This document shows, piece by piece, positions 32,940-44,057 of a stretch of 64,000 bases of DNA (positions are counted from its first letter, which is position 1; every line of letters begins with the position of its first letter). Origin of the DNA: Mastigamoeba balamuthi (lineage: Eukaryota > Evosea > Mastigamoebida > Mastigamoebidae); NCBI GenBank assembly GCA_902651635.1, contig CACRSC010000028.1, positions 53,509-117,508 on the forward strand. The letters are read 5' to 3'. Position numbers and translations under genes: made by a program. Below the pieces are notes generated by a model. The model was given only the letters and a program-made list of their open reading frames with translations. It searched no databases and was not told the origin of the DNA.

Positions 32940-35220
32940 GTGGTCCAACCACAATAACTTTGTTGGAACTGCTGCTGCACATGTTCAAGATGGGATTCAA
33001 GGACATCCAGTCGACATACCAGCTACTTGCATGACTTCCCTGCTGTTCTTCATGCTATTCTTCACTTAATCCTTTCTGACTCTTATCTGTGAGTTTACCA
33101 ATCAACGAGTCCTGGAAAAACTGGCATCGACAACAAATCCCCCAATGCTCAGTCATCCTGGATGCTGGACTGCTATTGATTGGCAGGAGCTTCTTGGCTT
33201 TATAGCCATTGTACTGTATAGCAGGCCTTATAATCTATCTCTGTGTAAGCTGTGGAGCAGGGGACAGGGCATTGATTGTCTAAAGTGCAGTATATCACGG
33301 CAGCAGTTTGTGGATATCAAAAATAATCTGCACTTTGCTCCAACCAGATCTGCAAGCGATGACAGGAAGGATCTTCTTTTGAGACCCCTACTTCTGATGT
33401 TCAATACTGCTGCTAAGATGTTCTGGATTCCTGGTCAGAACAACACCATTGATGATACAATATGCAGTCATAAAAACAGATGTGCTCTTTACTCTTATGG
33501 TGGCCGAGGAAAACCACATCCAAATGGAAATATCTTGGACATACTCGTTAATGACAACTTCATATGGCACATTTCACTCAGGGGTGTAGATGAAAACCCC
33601 AAGGGCAGGTAATCTGCAAATCGTTATTCCTTCTCAACACTATCCGGTTCTTCTGCACAGAACTCAGTCCTTGTGCCTGACACTTCCTCCACGTCCGGGC
33701 TATCTTCTATGCATAGATCAGGGCTACTTCACATGGGAGACTGCCAATGGCTTCATGCAAATGACTGGGGATTCACTATTTTCATGACAGCCAGGTCTTC
33801 TTCCTGGCTCTGGGCAAATGGGCTGTGCTCCCCCAAGCTCAAGCAGGACGAAATGCGAATCTCAGTATCCCCTGATGGTTCTTTGGCTGCTCTGGCCTGA
33901 AGAGACAATGGCGAAGTTCATCTTCTCACAAACCTGATTCCTTCTGATANCTTTGGCTGCTCTGGCCTGAAGAGACAATGGCGAAGTTCATCTTCTCACA
34001 AACCTGATTCCTTCTGATACTGTTTGTCTCTGTCTCACCAGACCCAAGAAGAGGGGAACCTCTTATGAAAAGCAGTGGAAAGAGGTCTCTGCCATAGCAG
34101 AGTGGTACAGGAGTGAATACCATACCATGCTGTTGATGCTGTTAATGCCAGATCGGGTTTACTTCACTCCTGGCACTACAGGCAGCTCAAGTGGACTATG
34201 CCTAACTTCCACCTTATTGTTGTGCTGTGTAACCAGAATGCTTATCATCTCTATTGCATGCAAAACAAAAGTGAGGTATCAATGGATGCCTTCACTGATG
34301 CTTTTGTACATGATGCTCTATTTCAAATGGTTCAGCACACACACTACTATTACAAGACATCATTCAGCTCCTGTATTCCCTCAGATGCCCAGTTGGACCA
34401 TGCATGTCACACGATCTGCCATTTCTCCTCTTCCCGTTACTGCTCCTATTGCTGGTTCACAAAGAGAAAGAGGTCTTCAAGCAACTACCTGTGCATCAAA
34501 TGCAGGCTGCTGCTTCATAAGAAATGTGTGTTACATCACAACACCACATACTGGTCAGGGACAGCAAGACTTGCACTGCAAAAATCAAAAGTCAGAATGT
34601 TCAAAAGAAAAACAAAGTTGGTAGTGCCAGCTGTTCCTGTAACACACACCATGATCACACCCAGAAACAAGAAAAGCAGAGGCTTTGGTGGTCGCTCTGT
34701 CATAACATCTTCTTCCTCCAAGCCCACCACCATTCCGTCATCTTTTTCCTTGGCTAGGCCTCCTCTTGCTCAGGTTCAGTTGCCTGCCTCATTCAGAAGA
34801 GCTAACCTGCCCTATAACCACAACAACTGCTGCCATCTCAGCAGTGCTGTTGTTGGTTTCTATTCGGACCTGTGTCAGAACCCTGCTGGACTACAGTTGC
34901 TGTCTGCTCCACCTACATGCCAGAGTATGGCTGTGTTGCAGCAGATTCATCAGCAGAGGTTCACTCAGTCCTCTTTTGATGAGCTCTACTATGGTCCCTC
35001 TGGTTCCAGGCCAATGCCCATGCAGTCACCTGATATTTGGTTCTCTGCTTTTAGGCCTGCTATACAATTTCAGTGTGAAATTTCAGGAACATGTCCCATT
35101 CACGGACCAGTTGTAAGTTCAAGGCCATTCTTATCAGCAAATTCAATAGTTTCTTGTTATCTTTGTCAACCAGACAACACAACAGAACCCCTTCATTTTC
35201 ACAGTACCAGACACGTTTAG
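32940..35220 (+). pseudogene. piggyBac-like transposase
   Basis: Frame at 33145-33612 has the piggyBac N-terminal core (IDWQELLGFIAIVLYSR, SRQQFVDIKNNLHFA) followed by PGQNNTIDDTIC at the first-Asp region and GKPHPNG. Later frames keep the second catalytic region (LLCIDQGYFTW), the kWw-type segment (LKWTMPNFHLIVVLCNQNAY) and the C-terminal Cys-rich domain (CSYCW, CIKC, KKCVLHH). The C-terminus continues to a TAG at about 35218 with a Cys/His tail. Several frame changes occur between 33610 and 34190, and a single-N join at 33950 is flanked by a 69-base duplication, so part of the damage may be artificial. Inactive as assembled. Confidence 0.75.
33951..34019 (+). repeat. Duplicated contig end (copy of 33881-33949)
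   Basis: Perfect 69-base direct repeat on both sides of the single N at 33950. An assembly overlap is the simplest explanation. Confidence 0.85.
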
Positions 35221-36179
35221 GCAGAACTATACATCTGCTTTTCTTCCTAATAAGGTGCACTCTTTCGGTCTGTATGCACTCATACACTTTCAGCACTCAC
35301 ACTGGTCTGTATTCTTCAGGTATCACTCTTCATGGTACTGCTTTAATGATGTTCTGAATTCAGTCTTATTCATTCCACCACACACACAAATCACTGGAAA
35401 CATAGCAATTTAACTTGTAAACAAAATTAATGATTTTCCTGCTGATCAATTTGGTTTAAATAAAATCTCATTTTAAAACGACATTCTCTGTTTTTCCATT
35501 TTCAAAATGTCGTTTTCTAATGACATTTTTTCATACTTGGTTTATTCAATGAAACTGGTAAAATGGTACTTTTGGCTGCAAAGACATATATAGTACTTCT
35601 CAACCTTTTTGAAAGTGTCGCGAAAGCGACACTTTGTGAAGCAGCGCAAGCACAGCTTTTTCAAAAGTGTTACTTCTGCACCTTTTTGGAATTGTTGCTT
35701 TCGCGACACTTTTGAAATATCATTTTCATGACATTTGGATTATCACTTTTACTACATAAAAAAGTGCTACTTACTTTATTTTTCTAAAGTGGCATAATGG
35801 TGCCATTATATATAATGAACTTCCGCATCTTTTAGAGTTATTGAGAAGTAGTCAGAAATGAACAACAGATTTTGCCATGTATTGAGTTTTTTTCAGAATA
35901 TTGAACTGGACATGTTAACCAACTGATGAGATTTTCTATTATTAATTACCTCTGCCTCTAAATGCAGTTATGGGTTTATGTTACTAGAACAGCAAATGCA
36001 AGAAACAATTATTATTATCATACCAGCATAATTCACATCCATAAACAGGAATAGCCAATGTTGGTATTTGGAAATGTGGCTTATTTTCCCTTTGGCTATC
36101 AAATTGTTCATAGAAGAACAGAACAAAACTGATGCACATTGTTCCAATAATCTTGATAGTAACCTAGCATAACACACTA

Positions 36180-36840
36180 CACACTTTCATCTTTTTTGTC
36201 TTTGTTAATCAGGTAACATAGCAGAACCCCTTTCTGTTTTCATAGTATCATACACATTTCAGCAGAACTCACATCAGCATTTCTTCCTCAAGATATGCAC
36301 TCATTTGGGCTGTATACACTCATATACTTTTTATTAACATGCCAGAGCATTTTTCTATTACAGCACATATACTAATAGAGATTTATCAAGGCTCTCTTTC
36401 GCGATCTCTAATATGGTCCAGCAGGTACAGGCTATTCTCATGCAGTAATTCAATATCTGGTTATCTGCTATTTGGCCTGCTATTCATTGTCAGTCTGACA
36501 TATCAGGTACATGTTCCATTCATGTGCCAATTGTATGTTCAGGTATTACACTTCATGATACTGTTTTAATGATGTTCTGAATTCAGTTTCATACATTCTA
36601 CCCCACACAAATCACTGAAAACTCTAATATTCTTCTTTAATTTTCTTATAAAAATGGGACCAAAACAATGTTTTTATGCAGATCATTTTGGTTAAATTAA
36701 AATGTCGTTTTAAAACGAAATTCTCTGTTTTTCCAATTTCAAAATGTCGTTTTAAAACGACTTTTTTTTCATACTTAGTTTTTTCAATGAAACTGGTAAA
36801 ATGGTACGTTTGGCTGCAAAGACATATATTCTGCCTTGAA
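36180..36840 (+). mobile_element. Second, truncated piggyBac 3' end
   Basis: Repeats 35150-35595 in the same order and orientation: the region around CTTTGTCAACCAGACAAC, the ACTCATA-ACTTT segment, and the AT-rich terminal part with AAAATGTCGTTTTAAAACGAC and CTGGTAAAATGGTAC-TTTGGCTGCAAAGACATATAT. The copy is clearly diverged. It lies directly downstream of the longer element, so it is either an older nested copy or a local duplication. The intervening 35760-36180 is AT-rich without further features. Confidence 0.65.
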
Positions 36841-37040
36841 CCTGGTGGGCCTGGGGGCTGAACTACTTTTTTGGGCTCCTGCAGCCTCTCAGAGTTCTTC
36901 CTCAGTGATCATGTTGTCCATTGCAGTAGCTGTCGTTTCTGGCAGCATAGGGTCTGGCAACAGTCCCAGCCACAGTGTTGCAGGACCTGCAAGAGGGCCA
37001 CAGCAGCAGACAGAAAATGAAGTGTATGGGAAGCCCACTG

Positions 37041-37450
37041 GTGCAAAAGAGCGCCTGCATCGAGCCGCGCGATCACCAGCTGACCGACTTGGAAACGATG
37101 CACATGAATGCTACAGAATTCTGAGCTCGGTTTTGACGAGGGGCGGGTACTCAAGCTCTGTGTAGGCCTCGTTGGACGAGGTCTCGCAGCAGGTTCCCTG
37201 CTCCACTTGCAGATGCTGCGCACGGCCTGGCACGTGTATGTGCAGCCCTGAGCCTGCACACGTGCCCCGTACAGCGGCGGCATGCACGCCACTGGGGGCG
37301 TCGCCTTCATGTGCTGGCTCCCCCTGCCTCTGTTTCTCTCGCGCTCTCGTGCATGGCGTGGTGCATGCTCTTTCGTTGCGCTGTGTGCACTGTGCACTTC
37401 ATGAACGAGGGTGGGTGTCTGTCTGTGAGCCCATTGCACACACCGAGTGT
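37041..37450. pseudogene. Mosaic of PanK and PLD gene fragments
   Basis: 37041-37101 matches the PanK gene at 49436-49496 (GAGCGCCTGCATCGAGCCGC shared). 37126-37155 matches PanK at about 50446-50475. 37153-37270 matches PLD exon 5 (about 19290-19405) in inverted orientation. 37350-37440 matches the following PLD intron (about 19430-19510) in direct orientation. Fragments from two genes 12-18 kb away on either side are thus packed into 400 bases, with intron sequence included, which points to DNA-level capture or repair rather than reverse transcription. No coding potential as a unit. Confidence 0.75.
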
Positions 37451-37689
37451 GGGCAAGCACCACCAGCAAGCAATGGGTGGTCACGAGGGTCGGATCGAGG
37501 CAACCTTCCTTGATCCAGGAAGTATTGATGAGCTGCAGCATGCTCGTGTCTGCATGGTGCCTACTTGTGGAACCCCAGTAGTGGAGCATCATGACGGTGG
37601 CACGCGGCGGTGGCATGCAGTGCATACGGATGCTGGATGAGCCGACGGGCAAGTTATAGATTGGATTGTATGGCAGCGTGAATCCCAAC

Positions 37690-38220
37690 ATCAGTGGCCA
37701 CCTCGCGAGTACATCTTGGAGCTGTGGGCGCCCAGCCTCGTCTGCCATGCGACATTCCCCAGGTCGCAAACCGCTTCATGGACATGCTCCCTCGGAGCAG
37801 GCATGTGCAGCGGAAAGCTCTCTGGTGGCAGACGCCCTGTCCATTGCTCCCTCGACCAGCCAGTGCTGCAGCGCACTGCCAGCCCCCGACTCGGAGCTCA
37901 CAGCAGAGGAGCTCAAGGAATACGTGACACAGTTTGTGTAGCCGGGGCCAAATGTGACACACAGTGTGAGCTCCAAGTCGGGGTCTGATCGTGCGCCACA
38001 GCACTGGAATAGCCAGGGGCCGCAGCTGCAGACGTGCACCAACACCACTGTGTGCTGGCGTGCTTGAGGCAGGGAATGACGGCTATGCCAGCGACAGTGA
38101 AGAGGGAAACGATGGGGGGGCAACGGAGCCATGTGAAGAGGGACACTTAGTGCACGACATGCACCAAGCACCACTCGAACCAGTAGACGGAGAGATGCAA
38201 TGGAAACTGCTGTGAAATTG
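37690..38220 (+). pseudogene. Family X relic 1
   Basis: Contains the block SSLVADALSIAPSTSQC through ELTAEELKEYV, which recurs at 43500-43640, and a DGYASDSEEGND acidic motif like the DGYAGDTED of the intact family X protein. No continuous frame covers both, so it is a relic. Confidence 0.55.
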
Positions 38221-38329
38221 ACAGTCAGCACTCCCAAGTCAAGGCCTCTGCTCTTCCCATCTCTTGCCCTCCTTCCTGGCCTCTGGCACCCACTGTCTGA
38301 GCGAGGAGGTCATTTCTTGGACCTAACGA

Positions 38330-39300
38330 CGTTCCTACAAGCGCACAGTGCTCGTGTCCATTCGTGTGAGTACTGCCCTCCCCACACCTCAGGGGTGACA
38401 CGGAGGCCGAAGAGGTGAAGCAGCAAGGCGCAGGCCTGGAAGTGGTGAGCTACTTGTACGAGCTTCGAGCAGTTGGAGGTCGCTGGACACCACCTTCCAA
38501 CAAGTTCTGCGCACAAGGCGGCAGCACCTCTCTCCTGCACTGCACCCCCACGGTGCGCATTCGCAGAGTGCAGAACGTGCTGGCGGGTGGTCACACGCGA
38601 CTTCTTAGCGACAGGCACAGGCGGCCCTCACTGGGACGGCGCCGACGTTGGCAGCAAGCAAGGAGTCCCAAGCACCGCGTCGTTGGTCTCCACTCCGAGG
38701 CCCTGTCCTTCCTTGCGTGATGAGCTGGCGAAGGTAGGCCTTGCTCGTTCGTCATCGACATTCCCCAGGTCTTGGATAGTATCGTGGCAGTGAAACCTCT
38801 GGAGCACGGACAGCTCAATGGTGTCATAGGTCCTCTCCCAGCACTGTGACGCTCTGTCAGACCCCGAGGCAGCAGATGGGGACTGCGGCAAGTTGGCAGC
38901 GGCCCAGGCGGCCATACGGGCCATCGTCGACTATTACGACGAGCTCTTGTCGTCGTGGGACGAGCTGACAGCGGCGGGCCTCGCCATCCTCCACGACTTG
39001 TGGTCGCCGGAGTACTTTGTCCGCTGGTGCTGGTGAAAGCGGGACGACGACATCCGCACCCGCAGCATGGCGCCCAACGCTGACCCGCTCGTCGGCCACT
39101 TCCGTGAGCGCATCCTGGAGCTGCACACACCCGTCTTCGTCCGACCATACGGCATCCCCAGGTCATGGACCGCATCGTCTACATGCGCCCTCGGCAGCAT
39201 TCAGTGCATCGGGAAGCTCTCTGGCGGCCCCGCCCGTCGTGCTGCGACTCTCTGCTGCTCGTCACCGACCAGAGCTCGCAGTAGAGGAGCTAGAGGCCTG
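38330..39300 (+). pseudogene. Family X relic 2
   Basis: About 38400-38490 encodes VKQQGAG..YLYELRAVGG. About 38890-39160 matches the helical part of family X (VDYYDELLSSWDEL, SPEYFVRW, PNADPLVGHFRERI, VRPYGIP) against 23330-23600. The reading frame is interrupted. It is followed by an inverted relative at 39345. Confidence 0.6.
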
Positions 39301-39344
39301 CACAATGCTGGCAATGCTCGGGGCCCCCCAGCCGGCGCTCTTCG

Positions 39345-39912
39345 ATATCAGTCAGCGTGTCGAGGCCGAGGCTGTGGTGACGGCGATGTTGCCGACATCA
39401 ACGAGGGCGACGACGGATTCGATGGCCTCTGGCGCGATGGAGGCAAGGACGATGACGGGCATGCGCAGCTGCAGGATGCGCTCGCGGAGGTTGTCGACGA
39501 GTGGGTCGGTGTTGGGCGCCATGCTGCGGGCGCGGATGTCGTCGCCCCGCTTCCACCAGCAGACGAAGTACACAAGCGACCAGAAGTCGCGGTCAATGGC
39601 AAGTCCCGGCTGCCAGCTCGTCCCGCAGCGAAAGGAGTCATAGTAATAGTCGAAGAAGGCCCGGCGGGCCGCCTGGGCCACTGCCAACTTTGCCGCGGAC
39701 CCCATGAGAGCCGCCTGCCTCTCGACGAAATCGTGTGCGACCACACGCCAGCACAGAGCGTGCTGGCTGGCCACACGCAATTTCGTAGTGGGGCATGCAG
39801 CCCTTATGGGGATTGCAGCAAAGTGGGCAGTGATACAGGTGGCCTGGCACCACACCGTCCATGAACTACCACGAGCGCCTGTGGATGGCAAGCGTCGTCT
39901 GGTCACAGGCAA
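39345..39912 (-). pseudogene. Family X relic 3, inverted
   Basis: The minus-strand frame covers the same helical domain as relic 2 (AQAARRAFFDYYYDS, DRDFWSLVYFV, PNTDPLVDNLRERIL). It is open over about 186 codons but lacks the N-terminal exons and acidic tail. Relics 2 and 3 form an inverted pair. Confidence 0.6.
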
Positions 39913-39929
39913 CGAGTGACTTCAGGTCG

Positions 39930-40062
39930 AAGAAGCTCTCTGTCTGCTGCTGTATGCGTTGCCGTCTGCAATCGTGGAGGAGGCCGACGAGCTGGTCAGT
40001 GTTTGGGCCGAATATGTGGACTCTGTCGCCGTCTCGCGCGCGTCCACCAGTGAGTGAATAAC
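39930..40062 (+). other. Exon-like stretch, unassigned
   Basis: A + strand frame (VEEALCLLLYALPSAIVEEADEL, ending STSE) reads like a helical protein segment, but no start, donor or relative is evident. Confidence 0.25.
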
Positions 40063-40179
40063 TCGGCCTGCAGCAGTTGAAGTAGAACCAACAGGCCTGC
40101 CGCTGCCAGTTCGTCGTGCTATGTCCGGAGCTCGTGAGAACTGCTGGCTGCTCGGCTTCCAGCTGCTCCTGTTCCTGCT

Positions 40180-41470
40180 ATTTGCTCAGCTGTGCCCTCT
40201 TCAGGGGCCACTTCTCCCACATTCCTGCTGCTCTTGTCGTCCCATCGCCCCGGGAGTCGTCGGCGTCGTCATTTGCCTCGGTGTCGCCGGTGTAGCCATC
40301 GTCACTACCCTTGGCCTCTACCTGTACTGACAGTGTGCTCGAGTCGGAGGGCGGCAGCGATGGGTATGCCGGCGATACTGAGGGCAATGACGAAGTCGAC
40401 AACTGAGCAGAGCGATAGGGACGAGGACCAGGAAGAACGACCCTGAAGAGGACGCGGCCGAGCAACGATCACGAGGATGGCCAGAAGGACCAGGTGACAG
40501 TACTCATCGGTCCTCCGCCGGCACGCATTGTGCAGCCCCTCGCAGCAGCGACTGTGGGGCTCCAATGACCTGAGGCACTCGAGCGACTTCCAGCAGCAAC
40601 GAGACCACAGTGCCAGTGTAGCAAGGACAGCGAGCAGATCAGCGGCGACGTCTCCACGGCGAGAACAACGACGGACCCCTGGCGCTGGCCCTGCTGTGGG
40701 CGGAGGTCGACGGCCCTCCAGATATCTGCGGTGCGGGGGCAGCAAAGTAGCACAGATATTTGTGTCTAAGAGGGCTCTCAGGGGTGATGCGGAGGCCGAG
40801 GTGAAGCAGCAAGGCGCGGGTGTACCGCTGGAGGCGATGGACTACGTTTACGAGCTTCGAGCAGTTGGAGGTCGCAGGCTTCGACGGCGGCAGCGCCTTG
40901 TGCGCTGGGCCATCGAGGACGGCAACCTTCAACTGCAAGTAGCTCATAAACGTAGTCGACCGCTTCCAGCTGGTACGCCTGCGCCTCCGCCGCCCATGAT
41001 CAAAGAGGGCATTCTGCTTCTCGAGGCTCTCTCGTGAACTCACGATCCAGCACATTCTGCACGCTGCACTGCTGAGCATTATGTGAGGACGTGAGCAGCA
41101 GAGGAGAGGGTGCAGCGTACGCGTACGAGCGGGTCATCTGGCGGGGTCTTGATGCCCCACTGCATCGGTACGCCGTAACACATACTCTCGTTGCCACGCT
41201 ACGATCGCTTTTTTGAGCTATGGATGACCACCTTCATCATCAGCTCCTCGACATTCCCAGGTGTCGGACCGCTTCGTGGCAGTGCGCCCTCTGGAGCAGT
41301 AGGACAACTCTTTGGTGTCAGAGGTCCTGTTCCAGCGGTGCGACGCTCTGCCAGACCCGGTCTCGAGGCCTCTCAACACCCAAATCCCCAGCCGGTGCTC
41401 ATAAACGCCGACGGCTGGACCAGCGACATCAAGGAGGGCAACGATGGACCGAAGTGATAGGAACAACGTG
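40180..41470. pseudogene. Family X relics 4-7, both orientations
   Basis: About 40257-40325 (-) and 40331-40402 (+) each encode a DGY-x-GDTE-x-ND acidic motif and stand tail to tail as an imperfect inverted repeat. About 40790-40875 (+) repeats KQQGAG...YVYELRAVGG of relic 2. About 41250-41460 (+) matches 38770-38870 and ends with a WTSDIKEGND motif. All are short, frame-broken pieces. Confidence 0.55.
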
Positions 41471-42019
41471 ACGAGGATCAGGAAGGAAGAGGGCGTGGTT
41501 GATCAATTAGAAACCGACATGTTTGTCGACAACAATGACACTCTCGTGCCAACGACTCAGCACTGCCTCTCGTCCCTAGCGTAACAAAGTGGACCGTGGG
41601 GGCACAAGGTTTTGGATGCGGACTCGGTCACCATGTGTCAGCAGCGGGCAAAGAACGCAGGCGCCCAGAGGGCTCCGCCAACTCCTGCGGCTGCCAGACC
41701 CCACTAGGGCACTCGGGCGCCGCGCCAGCGAGAGCGAGTGAGGGGCGTCGGCCGAGAGACGAGGGCTCACGTGCGCCGCGCCGGGCCTCTCCCACAGGGA
41801 GCAGAACAGCGTCAAGGCGGGGCGGAACTGAGATGTATTGCGCTGAATCGAATTCAAATCAAATCAAATCGGATTGAATTGGCTTTTCCAGTTCCATCTG
41901 CCCTCCCTCTGCCCCCCTCCCCTCCCCCCGGTCTCCCATGCTGCCTTCAGCCGCGCCTCGCACAGCCCGTGGCACCATGCAGGCCAGCAGTGACCCTGTG
42001 GCCTGTGACTTGCAATCAA

Positions 42020-42556
42020 TCAGCTGAGCCACGCGCGAGACACGAGAGACAGTCTGTAGGAGTTGCTCTCCTGCAGCCCTAAAAACAGAGCCTGGAGCCC
42101 AGTGGACACAGCCTCGGAGCACAGCAGCCACTCAGTGTAATTCGAATGCCATTGCCGCGTGTTCCGTTTGACCGGCTGTTTCACCTCAGTGCGGCTACGC
42201 TGCACCACCGATGGCCGCCTGGGCCGCGCCACAAGGGCCGCTGGGAGATCGGCCAGGCCCGAGACCTCTGGCTTTGCACTGCGCACCGTGGGGACTGACG
42301 CGGGTGTGGGCCCATAATTGCACCGGGCGGTTGTTAATGGCGGTGGTCGAGGAGGGGCCGGCGTGCCAAGTATCGCTGGGAGGCTGACCGAGCGCACCTT
42401 GCTCGGGACGACGCAACCCACGACCGTTCTCCCGTCCCGCGGATCGCCGCCCTCGCTGCGCGAGACATGGGGCAGGCTCACAGACTGATCTCGCCCGGAC
42501 TCCACTTCCGGCTCTGCCCTCCCTGCAATCGCACATCGGACCTCCATTACCACCAC
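42020..42556 (-). CDS. Hypothetical ORF
   Basis: An open minus-strand frame of 178 codons starting MVVMEV and ending WLS-TGA, with balanced composition and a hydrophobic C-terminal part (WLLCSEAVSTGLQALFLGL). No domain recognised and no homologue within the window. It may be one exon of a larger gene or a chance frame. The flanks 41470-42019 and 42557-43159 show nothing firm. Confidence 0.35.
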   Translation of the reverse strand: MVVMEVRCAIAGRAEPEVESGRDQSVSLPHVSRSEGGDPRDGRTVVGCVVPSKVRSVSLPAILGTPAPPRPPPLTTARCNYGPTPASVPTVRSAKPEVSGLADLPAALVARPRRPSVVQRSRTEVKQPVKRNTRQWHSNYTEWLLCSEAVSTGLQALFLGLQESNSYRLSLVSRAWLS

Positions 42557-43159
42557 ATTTTTCCCGCTGCAGAGGTCGCTTGGCGCAGGAGCGATGGCTG
42601 GGCGGCCCGGCCACTGCTGCGTCGCCTGCCGCCACGCGCCAAGCGCCGAACGCCGTGGGCATCGTGCATGACAACGCGAGGGGAATGAGTGGCCCTGAAA
42701 AAAACAAGAGGCCCCCCCGAATAGAGAAGCAATAGAACTGCAGGATGCTACAAGCAGGAAGGAAGAGGGACGAACGTGTGTCTACTCCCTCAGATACGCC
42801 GCCGGACTTAATGCCCAGACAGCGCCTACTTTGCACCGCTAGGGGGCGAAGGGCAGAACAGAGGCGTTGACCCGAGGGTGTCATCTGTTGTCAGTGTCCA
42901 AGTCAAGATGAAAGATAGACCATGGACGAGCGAGGTCTACCTCCACCAGCTCATCGCACAATGACATGTGCTCTTGGAATGCCCGCACCTTGCTGCTTCT
43001 CCTCCTCAGCCTCTGCATAACGCCTGAGAGCCTCCGTCTCTCGATGCTCTTGAGTGTGCTCCTGATTTTGTACACTGTGCGGCACGCAGTTCTGAGTTCA
43101 ACACGCGAGGGCAGGCTCAGAGTGGAGAGCGGGCAGCGTACATGCTGGCCAAAATGCCC

Positions 43160-43645
43160 CCACCACTGTGCCGTGCACCGCATACCACCCATGTGCGCAT
43201 TTTGTGGTTGGTACGTGGCTCATGACACCGCGGTGGGCGGCGAGCCTGGACACCTGGCCCGCACGTGCGCTGCTCGCCCCCAATTGTCTTCTCTTCCCCG
43301 TGCTCTATCGTGTTCTGTACCCGCCACCCAGTAAGCCAGAGCCGAGGGACTCATACGCGGTGGTGCAGCACAATCTGGCAGGTGGCGACGTACGAGTTAG
43401 TCATGATGCAGGCGGTGGTCCAGGCACATCTTGGAACTGCAGAGGCCCAACGTCACACGGCCCTCCGGAATTCCCTACTTGCCGCTTCGTGGCCACGCCC
43501 CTCGGAGCAGGCGGGCAACTGGAGTGCTCTCTGGTGGCAGATACCCTTCCCTCTGCTCCCCCGACCAGCCAGCACTGCGACCCACTGCCAGACCTGACTT
43601 GGAACTCACGGCAGAGGAGCTCGACGCCTGCGCAATGAGCTCCGA
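43160..43645 (+). pseudogene. Family X relic 8, including intron sequence
   Basis: Matches 23100-23420 of the intact gene across exon 3, the intron and exon 4 (GG-TACG, then GGCCCGCACGTGCGCTGCTCGC, then CA-TCTGGCAGGTGGCG), so it arose by DNA duplication. It continues into the SSLVAD-type block shared with relic 1. Frames are interrupted. Confidence 0.65.
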
Positions 43646-44057
43646 GTGGGGTTTGGCAATGCATCGTGGCTCCGGCTGTTTTTATGTCACAGATGGGTAC
43701 ATGACATACCGGCACGGGTGGAGATTCGAGAATCTGTACTGCCTCTGCTCCAGGTGTGTTCTGAGAAGCTCCTGCTGTTGTGGGTGAGCAGGATTACAAC
43801 AGAGATCAAATTGTCCAATGCCCCAGCACGGGCTGAGGCTGTCTAGGACACATGGGGTCTGTTGGTCGTGGCCGCACGTGATCCAGCGCAGGCCCAGCTC
43901 TGTTCTTATCGATACTTAAGGATAGGATTCAGACAATTTCTTAACGATCGAAAGCGCCTCGGTAAGCGACACTGGTTGCATTGTGTAAGAGAATAATTCT
44001 GCCGAAATATCATCGCCCTTTTTCACACCGGGGCAGCACTTCTGCAATTCCGATAGG
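43646..44057. other. Intergenic upstream of the cyclase gene
   Basis: No gene seen. The 43900-44050 part is AT-richer and ends in the cyclase start context. Confidence 0.35.

Larger units (their letters stand above)
32780..35760 (+). mobile_element. piggyBac-superfamily DNA transposon, decayed
   Basis: Both ends carry related words. On the left (32785-32915) is a tandem array of about 26 bases with TGTCACTTTCATGACAC and TGTCGCTTTCAC. On the right (35610-35760) are AGTGTCGCGAAAGCGACACT and TTGCTTTCGCGACACTTTT. Between them lies a piggyBac-type transposase. TTAA target duplications were not located. The element is DNA-only and of plain cut-and-paste type. Confidence 0.6.
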
